From Candidatus Stahliibacteriota bacterium (GTDB lineage: Bacteria; Hydrothermota; Tepidihabitantia; B3-TA06), in NCBI GenBank assembly GCA_004375895.1, contig SOJW01000003.1:1-46805 (forward strand): a DNA stretch of 46,805 bases, written 5' to 3'. This document shows positions 24,221 through 32,389 of the stretch, piece after piece; position 1 is the first letter of the stretch, and every line of letters starts with the position of its first letter. The notes beneath the pieces are model-generated. The model saw only the letters and a list, made by a program, of their open reading frames with translations, was not told the DNA's origin and made no database searches. The translations under genes were made by a program, and so were the position numbers.

Positions 24221-25534
24221 ATGAAGAAAGAAGAAAAGAACACTCCGAATTTACGCTACAAGCGTCACGAACCCATAGAGGACATCGCTAAAGACCTTTT
24301 AGGTTTTGACAGACTTGTACCGCAGTTCGTAGAAATTCTACAGGTTACTGACCCACCTTATGTTATTGGTATAACTGGGGAATGGGGAACAGGTAAATCT
24401 AGTTTTCTTGAATGTGTTAAGAATAAATTGTTAGAAGAAAATATTGAAGTTACAGACCGTATTGAACTTTGGAAGTTTTCATCTCGTGTAGACTTACCAC
24501 TCATCGTACTTGAAGCCATTGCTCAACATTTTGGTATCGCTTCGGCAGATAAATCAAAGCAGAAGATGCTAGCGATTTTTAACAAGGCGAAAGATAGCCT
24601 ACTTGCACTTATTTCTGTTTTCAAATTTTCCGTTAAGCAGCCGGATGGAACAGAGTATAAAGTAAATTTAGATGCTACCGAATTCGGCAAAAGAGTTGGT
24701 GAGATTTTGAAAGCAGCGGATAAGAAAGGAAAAGAGAGTTTCAGTGTAGAGTTCGACAAATTAATAGAACATGGTCTAAAAGGAAAGACAAAGCTTGTAG
24801 TGCTTCTAGATGATCTTGACCGTTGTTTACCGGACGAAGCTTTTGAACTCCTCCAAACCCTGCGGATATTCTTCGACAGTAAAAGGGTTATATTCTTAAT
24901 CGCAATGGATGAGTCCGTTATAAAATGTGCGATCCAATCCAGGTTCGGTAAAGATTCAGGCGTAAACGGCCAATGGTATCTTGAGAAATTGCTAGACAGA
25001 AAGTATAGAATTCCGTTCCCTACCCCGGCGCGACTCAATTCGTTCTTTTACAAGAAGTACGTAGAATTGACAGGAGAAAACCCACCTTCAGACCTACAGG
25101 GCCCAATTACCAATTGGGGTTTTGATAAGATAGAAATCTACGGCTCTAAAGCCGCAAACAACCCCAGAAGAATAGTTCGTGCTTTAGAACGAATGATTGA
25201 ATTAGCAACACTGACGGATGACGTTAATCGTTCAGCAATCTTTGCGTCGTGGCCATTTTTTGTCATCAGAGAGATTTATCCCGACTTCTACGAACTAATG
25301 AAAAAGGATGGCGGAATAGCTATCAATTGGGGAAGTAACTTAGAAACGCGTGGAATAATAGCTGACCGATACGGAAATCTATTAACACCATACCTTCATG
25401 ATCAGGATTTGATTGGTCTTTGTACAGTTGTTCGGCGGTGTTTTGCTTCGCGCGCTAACGGAAAACTGATTGTAGAAGGTCTTCTACGTTATATAGATGG
25501 GGAGTTGGATCAAAAACATCTCATCGTTGGATAG
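24221..25534 (+). CDS. KAP-family P-loop NTPase
   Basis: 437 residues. Walker A GEWGTGKSS (53-61) and Walker B LVVLLDDLDR (192-201) are in the form typical of KAP NTPases (STAND-related), followed by the RVIFLIAMDESVI sensor strand and a KAANNPRRIVRALERM helix near 305-322. There are no obvious transmembrane segments between Walker A and B; that region (about 110-180) is helical and charged. KAP proteins are associated with membrane processes and in bacteria with anti-phage or mobile functions. The gene is clearly AT-richer than its neighbours and flanked on both sides by repeat clusters, which suggests horizontal acquisition. AGGAGG lies 5 nt before the ATG. Specific role unknown. Confidence 0.87.
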   Translation: MKKEEKNTPNLRYKRHEPIEDIAKDLLGFDRLVPQFVEILQVTDPPYVIGITGEWGTGKSSFLECVKNKLLEENIEVTDRIELWKFSSRVDLPLIVLEAIAQHFGIASADKSKQKMLAIFNKAKDSLLALISVFKFSVKQPDGTEYKVNLDATEFGKRVGEILKAADKKGKESFSVEFDKLIEHGLKGKTKLVVLLDDLDRCLPDEAFELLQTLRIFFDSKRVIFLIAMDESVIKCAIQSRFGKDSGVNGQWYLEKLLDRKYRIPFPTPARLNSFFYKKYVELTGENPPSDLQGPITNWGFDKIEIYGSKAANNPRRIVRALERMIELATLTDDVNRSAIFASWPFFVIREIYPDFYELMKKDGGIAINWGSNLETRGIIADRYGNLLTPYLHDQDLIGLCTVVRRCFASRANGKLIVEGLLRYIDGELDQKHLIVG

Positions 25535-25549
25535 CTTGCTTCTGACCAT

Positions 25550-26098
25550 GAGATTGCTTCGGGTGCTCGGAGCCCCCTCGCAATGACAAAAGGGAAGAGG
25601 GCCGACCTGAAGGTCGGCCCCTACTGCGATCTTTTGCACATGGGGCAAAAGGAGCATGGCAATCCCCCTCACCCTAACCCTCTCCCAAGGGGAGAGGATA
25701 CCGCTCCAGCGGCGCGTGAGGTAAGATTCCTCCCCCTTGATGGGGGAGGTGGCTTTCCGCTGGAAAGTCGGAGCAGGTGAAAGCTTGTATGGAGTGCGAT
25801 GACCGTGTCATTGCTGCATCAACATGGTTGATGCACTCCAAAGACAGAGTTAGAAGCTAACCAATGCGTTATTCAGACATATATGATAGTGGGTGATATT
25901 CTACGTATAGCTGACGGTGATTCTGGCATTTATGCTGAAGCACCAGATGTCCCCTTGGAGTCTTAATTTGGTCCTATGAGATTGCCGCGCTTCCTTCGGT
26001 CCCTCGCAATGACTGATGGTCTTAGGCCTTTGAAAATGTGGCACAGGCTCTCCAGCCTGTGCATTTATATTCAGAACGGACTGGAGAGTCCGTTCCAC
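25550..26098. repeat. Cluster of dispersed palindromic repeats
   Basis: At least eight elements are packed together: GAGATTGC...CGCAATGAC palindromes (25550-25587, 25978-26013); a GGCCGACC/GGTCGGCC hairpin (about 25600-25620); family A (25625-25657); the CCCTCTCCC repeat (25665-25697); family D (25789-25839); family E (26038-26062); and a GAACGGACT/AGTCCGTTC hairpin (26074-26095). No gene is seen from 25535 to 26194. Confidence 0.87.
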
Positions 26099-26194
26099 AT
26101 TATTCCCGACGCGCTGCCAAGCCGTCGCCGAGGTGGTCTCTCCCATCACTCATTATTCGCCTCTGAGTCAGGCAGTATCCTGATTTTCCGTGAC

Positions 26195-27007
26195 CTACAT
26201 CCAGCGCAGCTGCTGTATCGGCTGGAAGGTTGCTTTGATGTCAATCTGTCCGTTGATTGTATCGATGTCCATCACCTGGATAAGCCCGTAGTAGCCGTCC
26301 TGGGTAAGTATGGCGAAGGTCTCGCCTGCCTTTACGGAATCAGCGACACTCGCGTAGCCCAGCGCCGGAACTACCTCTACATCTTCGATACCCGATACAT
26401 CCAGCGCCTCGATTATACCTGTTGAGCGCCAGCCGGTGACACCTCCTGAATAGCCTGGATCATAGATAACCCGATTTGCACTCGCCAGATAGTACAGTCC
26501 TCCGAACCCGCCGGAGTAATCGAGCCAATTAGTAAAGTAGCAGTCTATGTCGTCGCGGTTGGTCGAGTCTGTCATCGTGTATGAGGCTACGTGCTTGGCA
26601 ACCCGATCGAATCCTACCCCGCTTGGGCCCTCGCCGTTGAGTTCGTAAACGGTAAGCTCAGTTATAGGTGTAGAAGCAATGGAGATTACGGCCGGATCGG
26701 TTTCCCCTGCGGAGCCAAAACCAACTACTTCTATTATATGACCGTACTCATACAGGTCGTACTCGGTTTCCTCCAGCGAGTCTGCAACCAATTCGCCGTC
26801 CAGGTACAGGGCGTAGAGCCACTCTTCGGTTTTCCCCCAGCAGCCTGAACTATAGGGAGCAATTGAACTCCAACTGACCTTGACTCCATCGCCACCTGAC
26901 AGGGCCACGACCGAGATATTGGCTATGTCAGGAGCTACGTCGAAGGTAGCGCTGAGAAAAAAAATCGCTCCCACGACAAGGAACACTATCTTGATGCTCT
27001 TATGCAT
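26195..27007 (-). CDS. Secreted fibronectin-III-like protein, paralogue B
   Basis: 270 residues. A signal anchor or peptide (KIVFLVVGAIFFLSATF) is followed by an fn3-like strand pattern (VKVSWSSIAPYS, EEWLYALYLDGELV, TEYDLYEYG) and a C-terminal domain with VYELNGEGPSG, CYFTNW, GYYGLIQVMDID and IKATFQPIQQLRWM. The same C-terminal landmarks occur in the paralogue at 27514-28314 (VYELNGELESG, CYFTDL, GHYGLVEVSGID, VKVTFQPIQELRLF). It is predicted periplasmic or surface-exposed; function unknown. AAGGAGG precedes the ATG. It is the last gene of a duplicated two-gene cassette and has its own promoter. Confidence 0.75.
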   Translation of the reverse strand: MHKSIKIVFLVVGAIFFLSATFDVAPDIANISVVALSGGDGVKVSWSSIAPYSSGCWGKTEEWLYALYLDGELVADSLEETEYDLYEYGHIIEVVGFGSAGETDPAVISIASTPITELTVYELNGEGPSGVGFDRVAKHVASYTMTDSTNRDDIDCYFTNWLDYSGGFGGLYYLASANRVIYDPGYSGGVTGWRSTGIIEALDVSGIEDVEVVPALGYASVADSVKAGETFAILTQDGYYGLIQVMDIDTINGQIDIKATFQPIQQLRWM

Positions 27008-27025
27008 TTATGCCTCCTTATGAGG

Positions 27026-27053
27026 ATTGTCGGCCTGAATACTTTTTTGTCAA
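27026..27053 (-). promoter_or_regulatory. Promoter of paralogue B
   Basis: Minus strand TTGACA (27048-27053), 16-bp spacer, GACAAT (27026-27031). Confidence 0.7.
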
Positions 27054-27059
27054 GCCCTT

Positions 27060-27083
27060 AAAAAGAAGGCCGGGGGCCTTCTT
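27060..27083 (-). terminator. Terminator downstream of the second coiled-coil lipoprotein
   Basis: Minus-strand stem AAGAAGGCC/GGCCTTCTT with a 3-nt loop followed by a T-run (27060-27064 on the plus strand as A). Confidence 0.8.
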
Positions 27084-27144
27084 GGAATTTCTCTCTATGC
27101 CTATGATTAGACCTTGGGCCGCCGGAGGCGGCTTAAGTATGTGT

Positions 27145-27438
27145 TTACTTTACCAGCTTGCGCCTCGGCTTGGATAAAGGCATGTCCATCTTCTCGCGGA
27201 GTTCGTCCACCTCATCGTAAAGCGCTTCCATATTCTCATAGAGAATCACATCGTTGGCGTTGGCTTTGGAGACATCGCTTTTAAGACTATCGAGCGTTGT
27301 TTCTATACTGCTCAATCGAGTCTCGATCTCGTCCAGACGGGGGCCGTAGTCGGCCCGGATGGCTGGGCGACGCACACATCCGGCTAACATAACCATACCT
27401 GCCAGAACCAAACCGACCACAAGGATTTTCTTTACCAC
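27145..27438 (-). CDS. Small coiled-coil lipoprotein, copy 2
   Basis: 97 residues. A lipoprotein signal ends in MLAGC (Cys21) and is followed by a heptad-patterned coiled coil (LDEIETRLSSIETTLDSLKSDV) and a basic tail (KPRRKLVK). The architecture resembles Lpp-type outer-membrane lipoproteins, whose basic C-terminus can tether peptidoglycan, though the classical terminal Lys-Arg-Lys is only approximated here (RRKLVK). The GTG start has AGAGG 6 nt upstream. It is paralogous in layout to 28342-28626 (Cys23, coiled coil, KPPREKVK tail), and each copy is followed by a secreted fn3-like gene. Confidence 0.75.
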   Translation of the reverse strand: MVKKILVVGLVLAGMVMLAGCVRRPAIRADYGPRLDEIETRLSSIETTLDSLKSDVSKANANDVILYENMEALYDEVDELREKMDMPLSKPRRKLVK

Positions 27439-27462
27439 GGTTAACCTCTCAACTTAAAGGAG

Positions 27463-27489
27463 GGAGAGGCGCAGCCTCTCCCTCCAGGA
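27463..27489. promoter_or_regulatory. Perfect 12-bp-stem intercistronic hairpin
   Basis: GGAGGGAGAGGC and its exact complement flank a 3-nt loop between the stop of paralogue A and the second lipoprotein. It has only a short T-run on the minus strand, so it may protect the mRNA end or attenuate transcription. Confidence 0.6.
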
Positions 27490-27513
27490 TTTCACGAGTA
27501 AGGGAGTTAGTCC

Positions 27514-28314
27514 TTAGAACAGACGGAGTTCTTGAATCGGCTGGAAGGTTACCTTGACGTCAACAGTTCCGTAAGTTTTGTCGATACCTGACACTTCAAC
27601 CAAACCGTAGTGTCCGTCTTCGGTCTGGATGGCGTAGGTTTCTCCTATTGTTGCAGGGCTGTAGTTATAGTAGTTATTAGCTCCAGGAGCGATGGTCACA
27701 TTATCGAAGCTTTCGTCCAACGGATCTGTGACGGTCGTCTGATCCCATCCACTGGTGTTAGGCATCCAGGTGTTCCCGGGATCGGTTTCCACCACATAGG
27801 CACCAGCGAGATTGTAGTCTCCAGCGAATCCAACTTCTAGGTCGGTGAAGTAGCAGTGAATATTGGTTTTGCTATTGTCGTTTGCCATTGAATAGGTAGC
27901 TGCTGAACCGGTGCTTACGTTCCAACCAAGGCCGCTTTCTAGTTCGCCATTCAGCTCGTAGACCTGATGAGTAGTGGGAGTTACCGGCTCGGTGTCAATT
28001 TTGACACCTTCGCTTTCTTCGTTGCCAGAAACCACAGTGACTTCATACTCACCGGCTTTGCCCGGCTCGAAATGCTTGTATTCCGTTACGCTGATTTCTT
28101 CCTCAACGAGGGTTTCGTCGAAGTAGACGCTGTAGGTTTCGTCTCCGGTTGCATCTGTGGGTTCAGTCCAGGTAAGCTTGACGCTTGCTCCTTCATCAGC
28201 AGCCTCTGCAGCTAGATTCCTGACTTCACCTGGAAGTTCACCGTCGCAACCTGTCATGAAGACAATAAATACTCCGACTGCTGCAAGCAGGGCTAAACTT
28301 AATACCTTCTTCAT
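27514..28314 (-). CDS. Secreted fibronectin-III-like lipoprotein, paralogue A
   Basis: 266 residues. A lipoprotein signal ends in FMTGC (Cys23). An fn3 domain follows (about 30-110: VRNLAAEAADEGASVKLTWTEP, TYSVYFDETLV, YEVTVVSG), and then the shared C-terminal domain with VYELNGELESG, CYFTDL, GHYGLVEVSG and VTFQPIQELRLF. It is therefore a lipid-anchored version of the 26195-27007 protein. AGGAGG lies 7 nt before the ATG. It follows the first coiled-coil lipoprotein gene by 27 nt and is probably co-transcribed with it. Function unknown; surface or periplasmic location is well supported. Confidence 0.78.
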   Translation of the reverse strand: MKKVLSLALLAAVGVFIVFMTGCDGELPGEVRNLAAEAADEGASVKLTWTEPTDATGDETYSVYFDETLVEEEISVTEYKHFEPGKAGEYEVTVVSGNEESEGVKIDTEPVTPTTHQVYELNGELESGLGWNVSTGSAATYSMANDNSKTNIHCYFTDLEVGFAGDYNLAGAYVVETDPGNTWMPNTSGWDQTTVTDPLDESFDNVTIAPGANNYYNYSPATIGETYAIQTEDGHYGLVEVSGIDKTYGTVDVKVTFQPIQELRLF

Positions 28315-28341
28315 AATGAGTCCTCCTAGGCTTTGATTGCT

Positions 28342-28626
28342 TTACTTGACCTTCTCACGTGGGGGTTTCTTAGCGACACCGCCGGTGACGACCGGTTTGC
28401 GCTCCGGCGGCTTAGTGCCATGGAACTCTTCCATGTGCTCATCGTACTCGTCCTGAAGCTCGGTAAGGGTTACGGCGATAGCCTCGACATCGGCCTCGAG
28501 GGTCTCGACCCTGTCCTGCAGGTCAGTTATCACCTCGGCAGCGCCGCCCACCTTGCCGCAGCCCAGCACTGTGCCTGCAGCCATCACAAGACCGGCGATA
28601 GCCAGAATAGCGAAGAGTTTCTTCAT
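28342..28626 (-). CDS. Small coiled-coil lipoprotein, copy 1
   Basis: 94 residues. The lipoprotein signal ends in TVLGC (Cys23); a long coiled coil follows (VITDLQDRVETLEADVEAIAVTLTELQDEY) and then a Pro/Lys-rich basic tail (KPPERKP, KPPREKVK). It is Lpp-like in layout, though somewhat longer than enterobacterial Lpp. GAGGAGG precedes the ATG. It is the first gene of the cassette, transcribed from the promoter at 28704-28732. A structural envelope role is inferred. Confidence 0.77.
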   Translation of the reverse strand: MKKLFAILAIAGLVMAAGTVLGCGKVGGAAEVITDLQDRVETLEADVEAIAVTLTELQDEYDEHMEEFHGTKPPERKPVVTGGVAKKPPREKVK

Positions 28627-28703
28627 TGGAAAACCTCCTCGGTTTTTGGGTTATACAGTCTCACCTTAGACTTGTTTTTATGCTCGATCGACTTCAATGT
28701 CTA

Positions 28704-28732
28704 ATAATAGGAAAAAGAGGGGGGCTTGTCAA
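28704..28732 (-). promoter_or_regulatory. Promoter of first lipoprotein cassette, -35 inside a palindrome
   Basis: Minus strand TTGACA (28727-28732), 17-bp spacer, TATTAT (28704-28709). The -35 lies inside the perfect palindrome 28719-28739 (GGGGGGCTTG-T-CAAGCCCCCC). Confidence 0.72.
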
Positions 28733-28751
28733 GCCCCCCGAGAGGAGTTCG

Positions 28752-28798
28752 TGCGATCTTTTACCCTAAAGGGCACAAGTACCCCTTCGGGGCACAAG
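28752..28798 (+). repeat. A-like long repeat
   Basis: The TGCGATCTTTT arm, a CCCTAAAGGG core, then GGCACAAGTACCCCTTCG. A near-identical inverted copy lies at 17101-17142. Confidence 0.85.
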
Positions 28799-28829
28799 TG
28801 CCAGAAGGGCAAAAGGGGCAATTTCTCTA

Positions 28830-28857
28830 TTGACAAAGAGAGAAGGCTGGATATAGT
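28830..28857 (+). promoter_or_regulatory. Promoter of antiporter gene (leaderless)
   Basis: TTGACA (28830-28835), 16-bp spacer, TATAGT (28852-28857), then 5 nt to the GTG. Confidence 0.88.
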
Positions 28858-28862
28858 GCACC

Positions 28863-30629
28863 GTGAGCTTCCTTAGTGAACATAACCTTTTTATCTTCCT
28901 CTTACAAATAGTCCTTCTGTTGTTTGCAGCAAGGGCCGCGGGGGAGCTCTTTCGCAAGCTGAAACAGCCTGCTCTGGTGGGTGAGATGCTTGTAGGCATC
29001 ATCTTCGGCCCGACGGTGCTGAGGCGTATTCTGCCTGGTGTGTATAAGTTCCTTTTCTTCTTCGGAGATCCAACCCAGCAACCTCTCAGAGAGACCATTA
29101 AGCAGACCGTTCAGCACTCGATGCTTCAGACGGTATCCTGGTTGGGGGTGCTCTTTCTTTTGCTCGTAACCGGCTTCGAGGTAGAGATCTCTGCGATCTG
29201 GAAACAGCGGCGCTCCTCGTTGACCATAGGATTCGTAGGGGTCTTGCTTCCCATGCTTATGGGGATAGGCCTGGCATTCCTGTTGCCTGAACGCTACATG
29301 GTAGACCCTGACCGCAAGCTGGTCTTTGTACTATTCATGGGCACCGCTATGGCCATCTCCGCCATACCAATCATAGCCAAGGTGCTGCACGATCTGGACA
29401 TCCTGAAAAGCGACATAGGGCTTACCATAATCTCAGCCTTCACAGTGAACGACATCCTGGGTTGGGTGGCATTTACCATGGTGCTCGGTCTTGCCACCCA
29501 GCAGCGCATCAATTGGTTATCCATGCTGAGGGTCTTCGGTGGCACGGCGGTGTTTATAGCGTTCAGTCTGACCTGGGGACGTAAGCTGGTGAATCGGGCT
29601 GTGAAGTGGATCAACACGAGCTGGCTGCCTAAACCTGGGAGCGTTCTGACCTTCGTCGTTCTCCTTGGGGGGCTGTGCGGAGCTTTGACCCAGCTTATCG
29701 GCATCCATGCCGCCTTCGGGTTCCTGGTTGCCGGTGTGATGGCGGGCGGTGCACCTGCCATTTCGGAGCGCAGCAGAGAGACGATCTCACAGATGGTGTA
29801 TGCGGTGTTCGTCCCGCTTTTCTTCGTAAGCATCGGACTCAGGGTTGACTTTTTGGCCAACTTTGACTGGCTGCTGGTCACCACCGTAACCGCGGTAGCC
29901 ATAGGAGGCAAGCTGGTTGGAGCCTGGCTGGGAGCGAGAATGTCCGGCATCCCACAGCGCGACTCGTTCGCCATAGGCATAGCGCACACACCGGGCGGTG
30001 CTATGGAGATACTCATCGGTGTGCTGGCGTTGGAGTTCGGGCTTATTAATCTGGTGGTGTTCGAGGCGATTGTGGTCGCGGCAGTAGTCTCATCCATCCT
30101 GGTCGGGCCGCTGCTTACCCTTTCCCTTCAGCTGCGCCGCGCCTTCAATGCACTTGAGTTCTTTCTGAAGGACGCAGTAGTAGCCAATCTTAAAGGCAGT
30201 ACCCCATTCGAGTTGATCGGCGAACTCTGCGGTTCCATCTCTGACCATGAGGGTATGCCGAGTGCAGCCCAGTCGTGCGCCGCGGTCAGGCTTCGCGAGG
30301 AGGTAATGGGAACCGGTATAGAGCACGGGATTGCTATTCCTCATGCCAGGATGCCTGAGTTGTCTCAGCCTGTGTTTACGTTCGGTCACTCGCGAAAGGG
30401 AATAGAATGGAACACTTCTGACGGCTTGCCTGTAAAACTTGTCTTTCTCATACTTACCCCTGACCCTGATAAAGACGACCTTCAGGTCAAGATCCTCGCA
30501 TCCATTGCCAGGGTGCTGGAGGATGAGAAGATAAGAAAAGGGATGCTTCAGGCTAAGAACAGAGAGCAGATGCTGGAAGTATTTACCGCTGCCCTGCGGC
30601 GCGACCGGATGATGAGAGCGAGAAGATAA
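28863..30629 (+). CDS. CPA2-family cation:proton antiporter fused to a PTS EIIA-like domain
   Basis: 588 residues. Residues about 5-420 form a 12-helix Na+/H+ exchanger-type transporter (LVGEMLVGIIFGPTVL, FMGTAMAISAIPIIAKVL, AFTVNDILGW with the conserved Asp, and GIAHTPGGAMEILIG). Residues about 440-580 are a PTS EIIA type-2/nitrogen-PTS-like domain (GTGIEHGIAIPHAR with candidate phosphorylatable His494, and DGLPVKLVFLILTPD). Such fusions occur in several phyla, where the EIIA domain may gate the antiporter by phosphorylation. No other PTS component is in the window. It exchanges K+ or Na+ for H+ at the inner membrane; the ion is not deducible. The GTG is 5 nt after the -10 and the mRNA is predicted leaderless. 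A family A hairpin starts one base after the stop. Confidence 0.9.
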   Translation: MSFLSEHNLFIFLLQIVLLLFAARAAGELFRKLKQPALVGEMLVGIIFGPTVLRRILPGVYKFLFFFGDPTQQPLRETIKQTVQHSMLQTVSWLGVLFLLLVTGFEVEISAIWKQRRSSLTIGFVGVLLPMLMGIGLAFLLPERYMVDPDRKLVFVLFMGTAMAISAIPIIAKVLHDLDILKSDIGLTIISAFTVNDILGWVAFTMVLGLATQQRINWLSMLRVFGGTAVFIAFSLTWGRKLVNRAVKWINTSWLPKPGSVLTFVVLLGGLCGALTQLIGIHAAFGFLVAGVMAGGAPAISERSRETISQMVYAVFVPLFFVSIGLRVDFLANFDWLLVTTVTAVAIGGKLVGAWLGARMSGIPQRDSFAIGIAHTPGGAMEILIGVLALEFGLINLVVFEAIVVAAVVSSILVGPLLTLSLQLRRAFNALEFFLKDAVVANLKGSTPFELIGELCGSISDHEGMPSAAQSCAAVRLREEVMGTGIEHGIAIPHARMPELSQPVFTFGHSRKGIEWNTSDGLPVKLVFLILTPDPDKDDLQVKILASIARVLEDEKIRKGMLQAKNREQMLEVFTAALRRDRMMRARR

Positions 30630-30630
30630 A

Positions 30631-30661
30631 ATGCTCCTTTCGCCGGAGGCGAAAGATCGCA
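30631..30661 (-). repeat. Dispersed hairpin family A, directly after the antiporter stop
   Basis: ATGCTCCTTT, a CGCC/GGCG stem, AAAGATCGCA. Confidence 0.87.
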
Positions 30662-30701
30662 GAAGGGAACTCATCGCAAAACCTTCTCGAACACGAAATA
30701 G

Positions 30702-30729
30702 TTGACATTCCAACGAGGCTCGCTAGACT
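30702..30729 (+). promoter_or_regulatory. Promoter of nitroreductase
   Basis: TTGACA (30702-30707), 16-bp spacer, TAGACT (30724-30729). The leader is about 85 nt and SD-led. Confidence 0.8.
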
Positions 30730-30819
30730 AGCGTCTAAAATGAAGTTACGAGCTAGGCTTATGAATTTCCCCCAAGATGGCGTATACATGCCAATTCGGG
30801 GTGTAAAAAAGGAGGTCCG

Positions 30820-31332
30820 ATGGACGTCGCAAAAGCGATCCGCGACCGCAGAAGCGTACGCTCATACGAAAAGAAGGGTATCCCTCAGGACGTACTTCTG
30901 AAGGTTCTTGAGGCGGCAAGGCTTGCTCCTTCTGCAAACAATCGCCAGCCGTGGAAGTTCGTGGTGGTGCGCGAGGCGGCAAAACGCGCCGCACTTGCCA
31001 AGGCGGCCAAGGAGCAGCAGTTCGTTGCCGAGGCTCCGGTGGTGATCGCCGCTGTGGCACTGGAACCGGAAAGGGTAATGACCTGTGGGGTTCCGACCTA
31101 TGCCGTTGACCTGGCAATCGCGGTGGATCACATAACCCTGGCCGCGGTCCAGCAGGGACTTGGCTCATGCTGGATCGGTGCCTTCTACCAGGAGGATGTC
31201 AAGAAGCTGCTTAAAATCCCCGACGAGTATAAGGTAGCCGCTCTGTTAACATTGGGCTACCCACGTGATCAGGCACGCTTCAAGAACCGCAAGTCACTTG
31301 ATGAGATCGTCTGCTATGAGAAATGGTGCTGA
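30820..31332 (+). CDS. Nitroreductase family protein (FMN-dependent)
   Basis: 170 residues. The N-terminal RRSVRSYEKKGIP with EAARLAPSANNRQPWKFVVV is the FMN-binding signature of nitroreductases, and the C-terminal half carries the GLGSCWIGAF and LLTLGYPRDQARFKNRK blocks. It would reduce nitro or quinone-like compounds with NAD(P)H using FMN; the natural substrate is unknown. GGAGG lies 4 nt upstream of the ATG. The 3' end overlaps the convergent membrane protein gene by 53 bp. The last 24 codons recur as a relic at 32245-32316. Confidence 0.88.
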   Translation: MDVAKAIRDRRSVRSYEKKGIPQDVLLKVLEAARLAPSANNRQPWKFVVVREAAKRAALAKAAKEQQFVAEAPVVIAAVALEPERVMTCGVPTYAVDLAIAVDHITLAAVQQGLGSCWIGAFYQEDVKKLLKIPDEYKVAALLTLGYPRDQARFKNRKSLDEIVCYEKWC

Positions 31333-32170
31333 GGGCCGCACCACCGGATAACCGGAGGTACAACGCTCCCTTAAAACACCACGAAACCACGTGAATGAAC
31401 ACGTTAGCCAGCAGCCACCACGCCTGTATCCATTCGGATGCCCCATCTACATTCGATGAGACTGGGTAAACTCGCATGTAGACGTAGTAAATCAAAACCG
31501 GTATACCGGATATGAGAGTGACTACCAGGATCGCGGCCAGCACCCGCCAGAACTGCCTGTATATGAACACGAAGCTTTTAGATACGGCGTTTTTTAACGG
31601 CAATCTCTGTCTCAGGAGGTAAAACGGTACCAGCATGGCGAATAGAATGAATAACAGGTAAGGGGCAAGAACCATGCGAGGTACGAGTGTATGTAACAGA
31701 CCCGCGGAGAGGCGCGGGGCGAGGTATCCGGGGATTTTGCTGATCCACTCTACAACTGCCAGGGCTATGAACCATAACACCAGCCATCCCAGGGGCTTTA
31801 GGCCGACCTTCAGCAGCCACAGAAGCCTCCTGCCTTCAAGTTTCCGTCTTCTGGAAACCACGTTTACGCTGACCGCACTCAAGTAGCTTAAGAAAACCGC
31901 CCACACCGCCACCATGGGCAGGGCGATAAGTAACCTCTCCCAGTAGAATGAATGGATTCTAACCCCAGAAAAAAACACAGTCCAGTTTATGGGCAGTCTG
32001 GTATGGAAGAAAAACCCCAGCCAGGAGAGGAATCTTGGAATCGCCCAGGTAAGTGTCCACAGTATCCCCAGCTTCCACCAGTCCCGCTTGAATATCCGCC
32101 AGGTATCATGGAGAACCCCACCGATAGAGAGCCTGAAGCTTTGCCCGGCTGATGAATCATCTATGCTCAA
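31280..32170 (-). CDS. Multi-pass membrane protein, paralogue 1
   Basis: 296 residues from a TTG with GGAGG 4-5 nt upstream. An amphipathic N-terminus with TWRIFKRDWWKLGILWTL is followed by about six hydrophobic helices (about 32-55, 80-98, 118-140, 160-185, 205-232, 250-272). The paralogue at 32390-33280 shares the layout, the AWEIFKREWWRL start and the IRQSYKRVEPYFWRV / VSKSFVFIYRQFWRV block. These features resemble GlpQ-membrane-domain or YciC-type proteins of unknown function. Its C-terminus runs 53 bp into the convergent nitroreductase, and that last part (STISHSRRSHQVTCGS) may be a recent extension. Confidence 0.7.
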   Translation of the reverse strand: MSIDDSSAGQSFRLSIGGVLHDTWRIFKRDWWKLGILWTLTWAIPRFLSWLGFFFHTRLPINWTVFFSGVRIHSFYWERLLIALPMVAVWAVFLSYLSAVSVNVVSRRRKLEGRRLLWLLKVGLKPLGWLVLWFIALAVVEWISKIPGYLAPRLSAGLLHTLVPRMVLAPYLLFILFAMLVPFYLLRQRLPLKNAVSKSFVFIYRQFWRVLAAILVVTLISGIPVLIYYVYMRVYPVSSNVDGASEWIQAWWLLANVFIHVVSWCFKGALYLRLSGGAALSTISHSRRSHQVTCGS

Positions 32171-32244
32171 TCTTCCTCCTTCACCTTTTCTCCTCCGTCA
32201 TTGCGACAATGATTCGCCGATTATCCAACTTCCTCCACTATCCG

Positions 32245-32316
32245 CCACGCGACCAGGCCCGGTTCAAGAACCGCAAGCCGCTTGAAGAGATCGTCTGCTA
32301 CGATAGCTGGGGCTAG
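32245..32316 (+). pseudogene. Relic of a second nitroreductase C-terminus
   Basis: Reads PRDQARFKNRKPLEEIVCYDSWG and then TAG. The intact nitroreductase ends PRDQARFKNRKSLDEIVCYEKWC. Most differences are synonymous third-base changes. Nothing of the rest of the gene is visible upstream. Confidence 0.85.
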
Positions 32317-32389
32317 GAGAAATCGAACAAGCCACAGGTTCCATCAAGGGTTTACTGCACCTTGATACGCATCAATGCAGAGCGTTAGG

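Noticed and set aside
25535-26194. Insertion sequence remnant
   Set aside because: No transposase fragment is visible in any frame; only short palindromic repeats are present.
30740-30900. Small ORF starting 10 nt after the nitroreductase -10
   Set aside because: It overlaps the nitroreductase start in another frame and nitroreductase has its own strong Shine-Dalgarno; spacing is longer than in the other leaderless cases.
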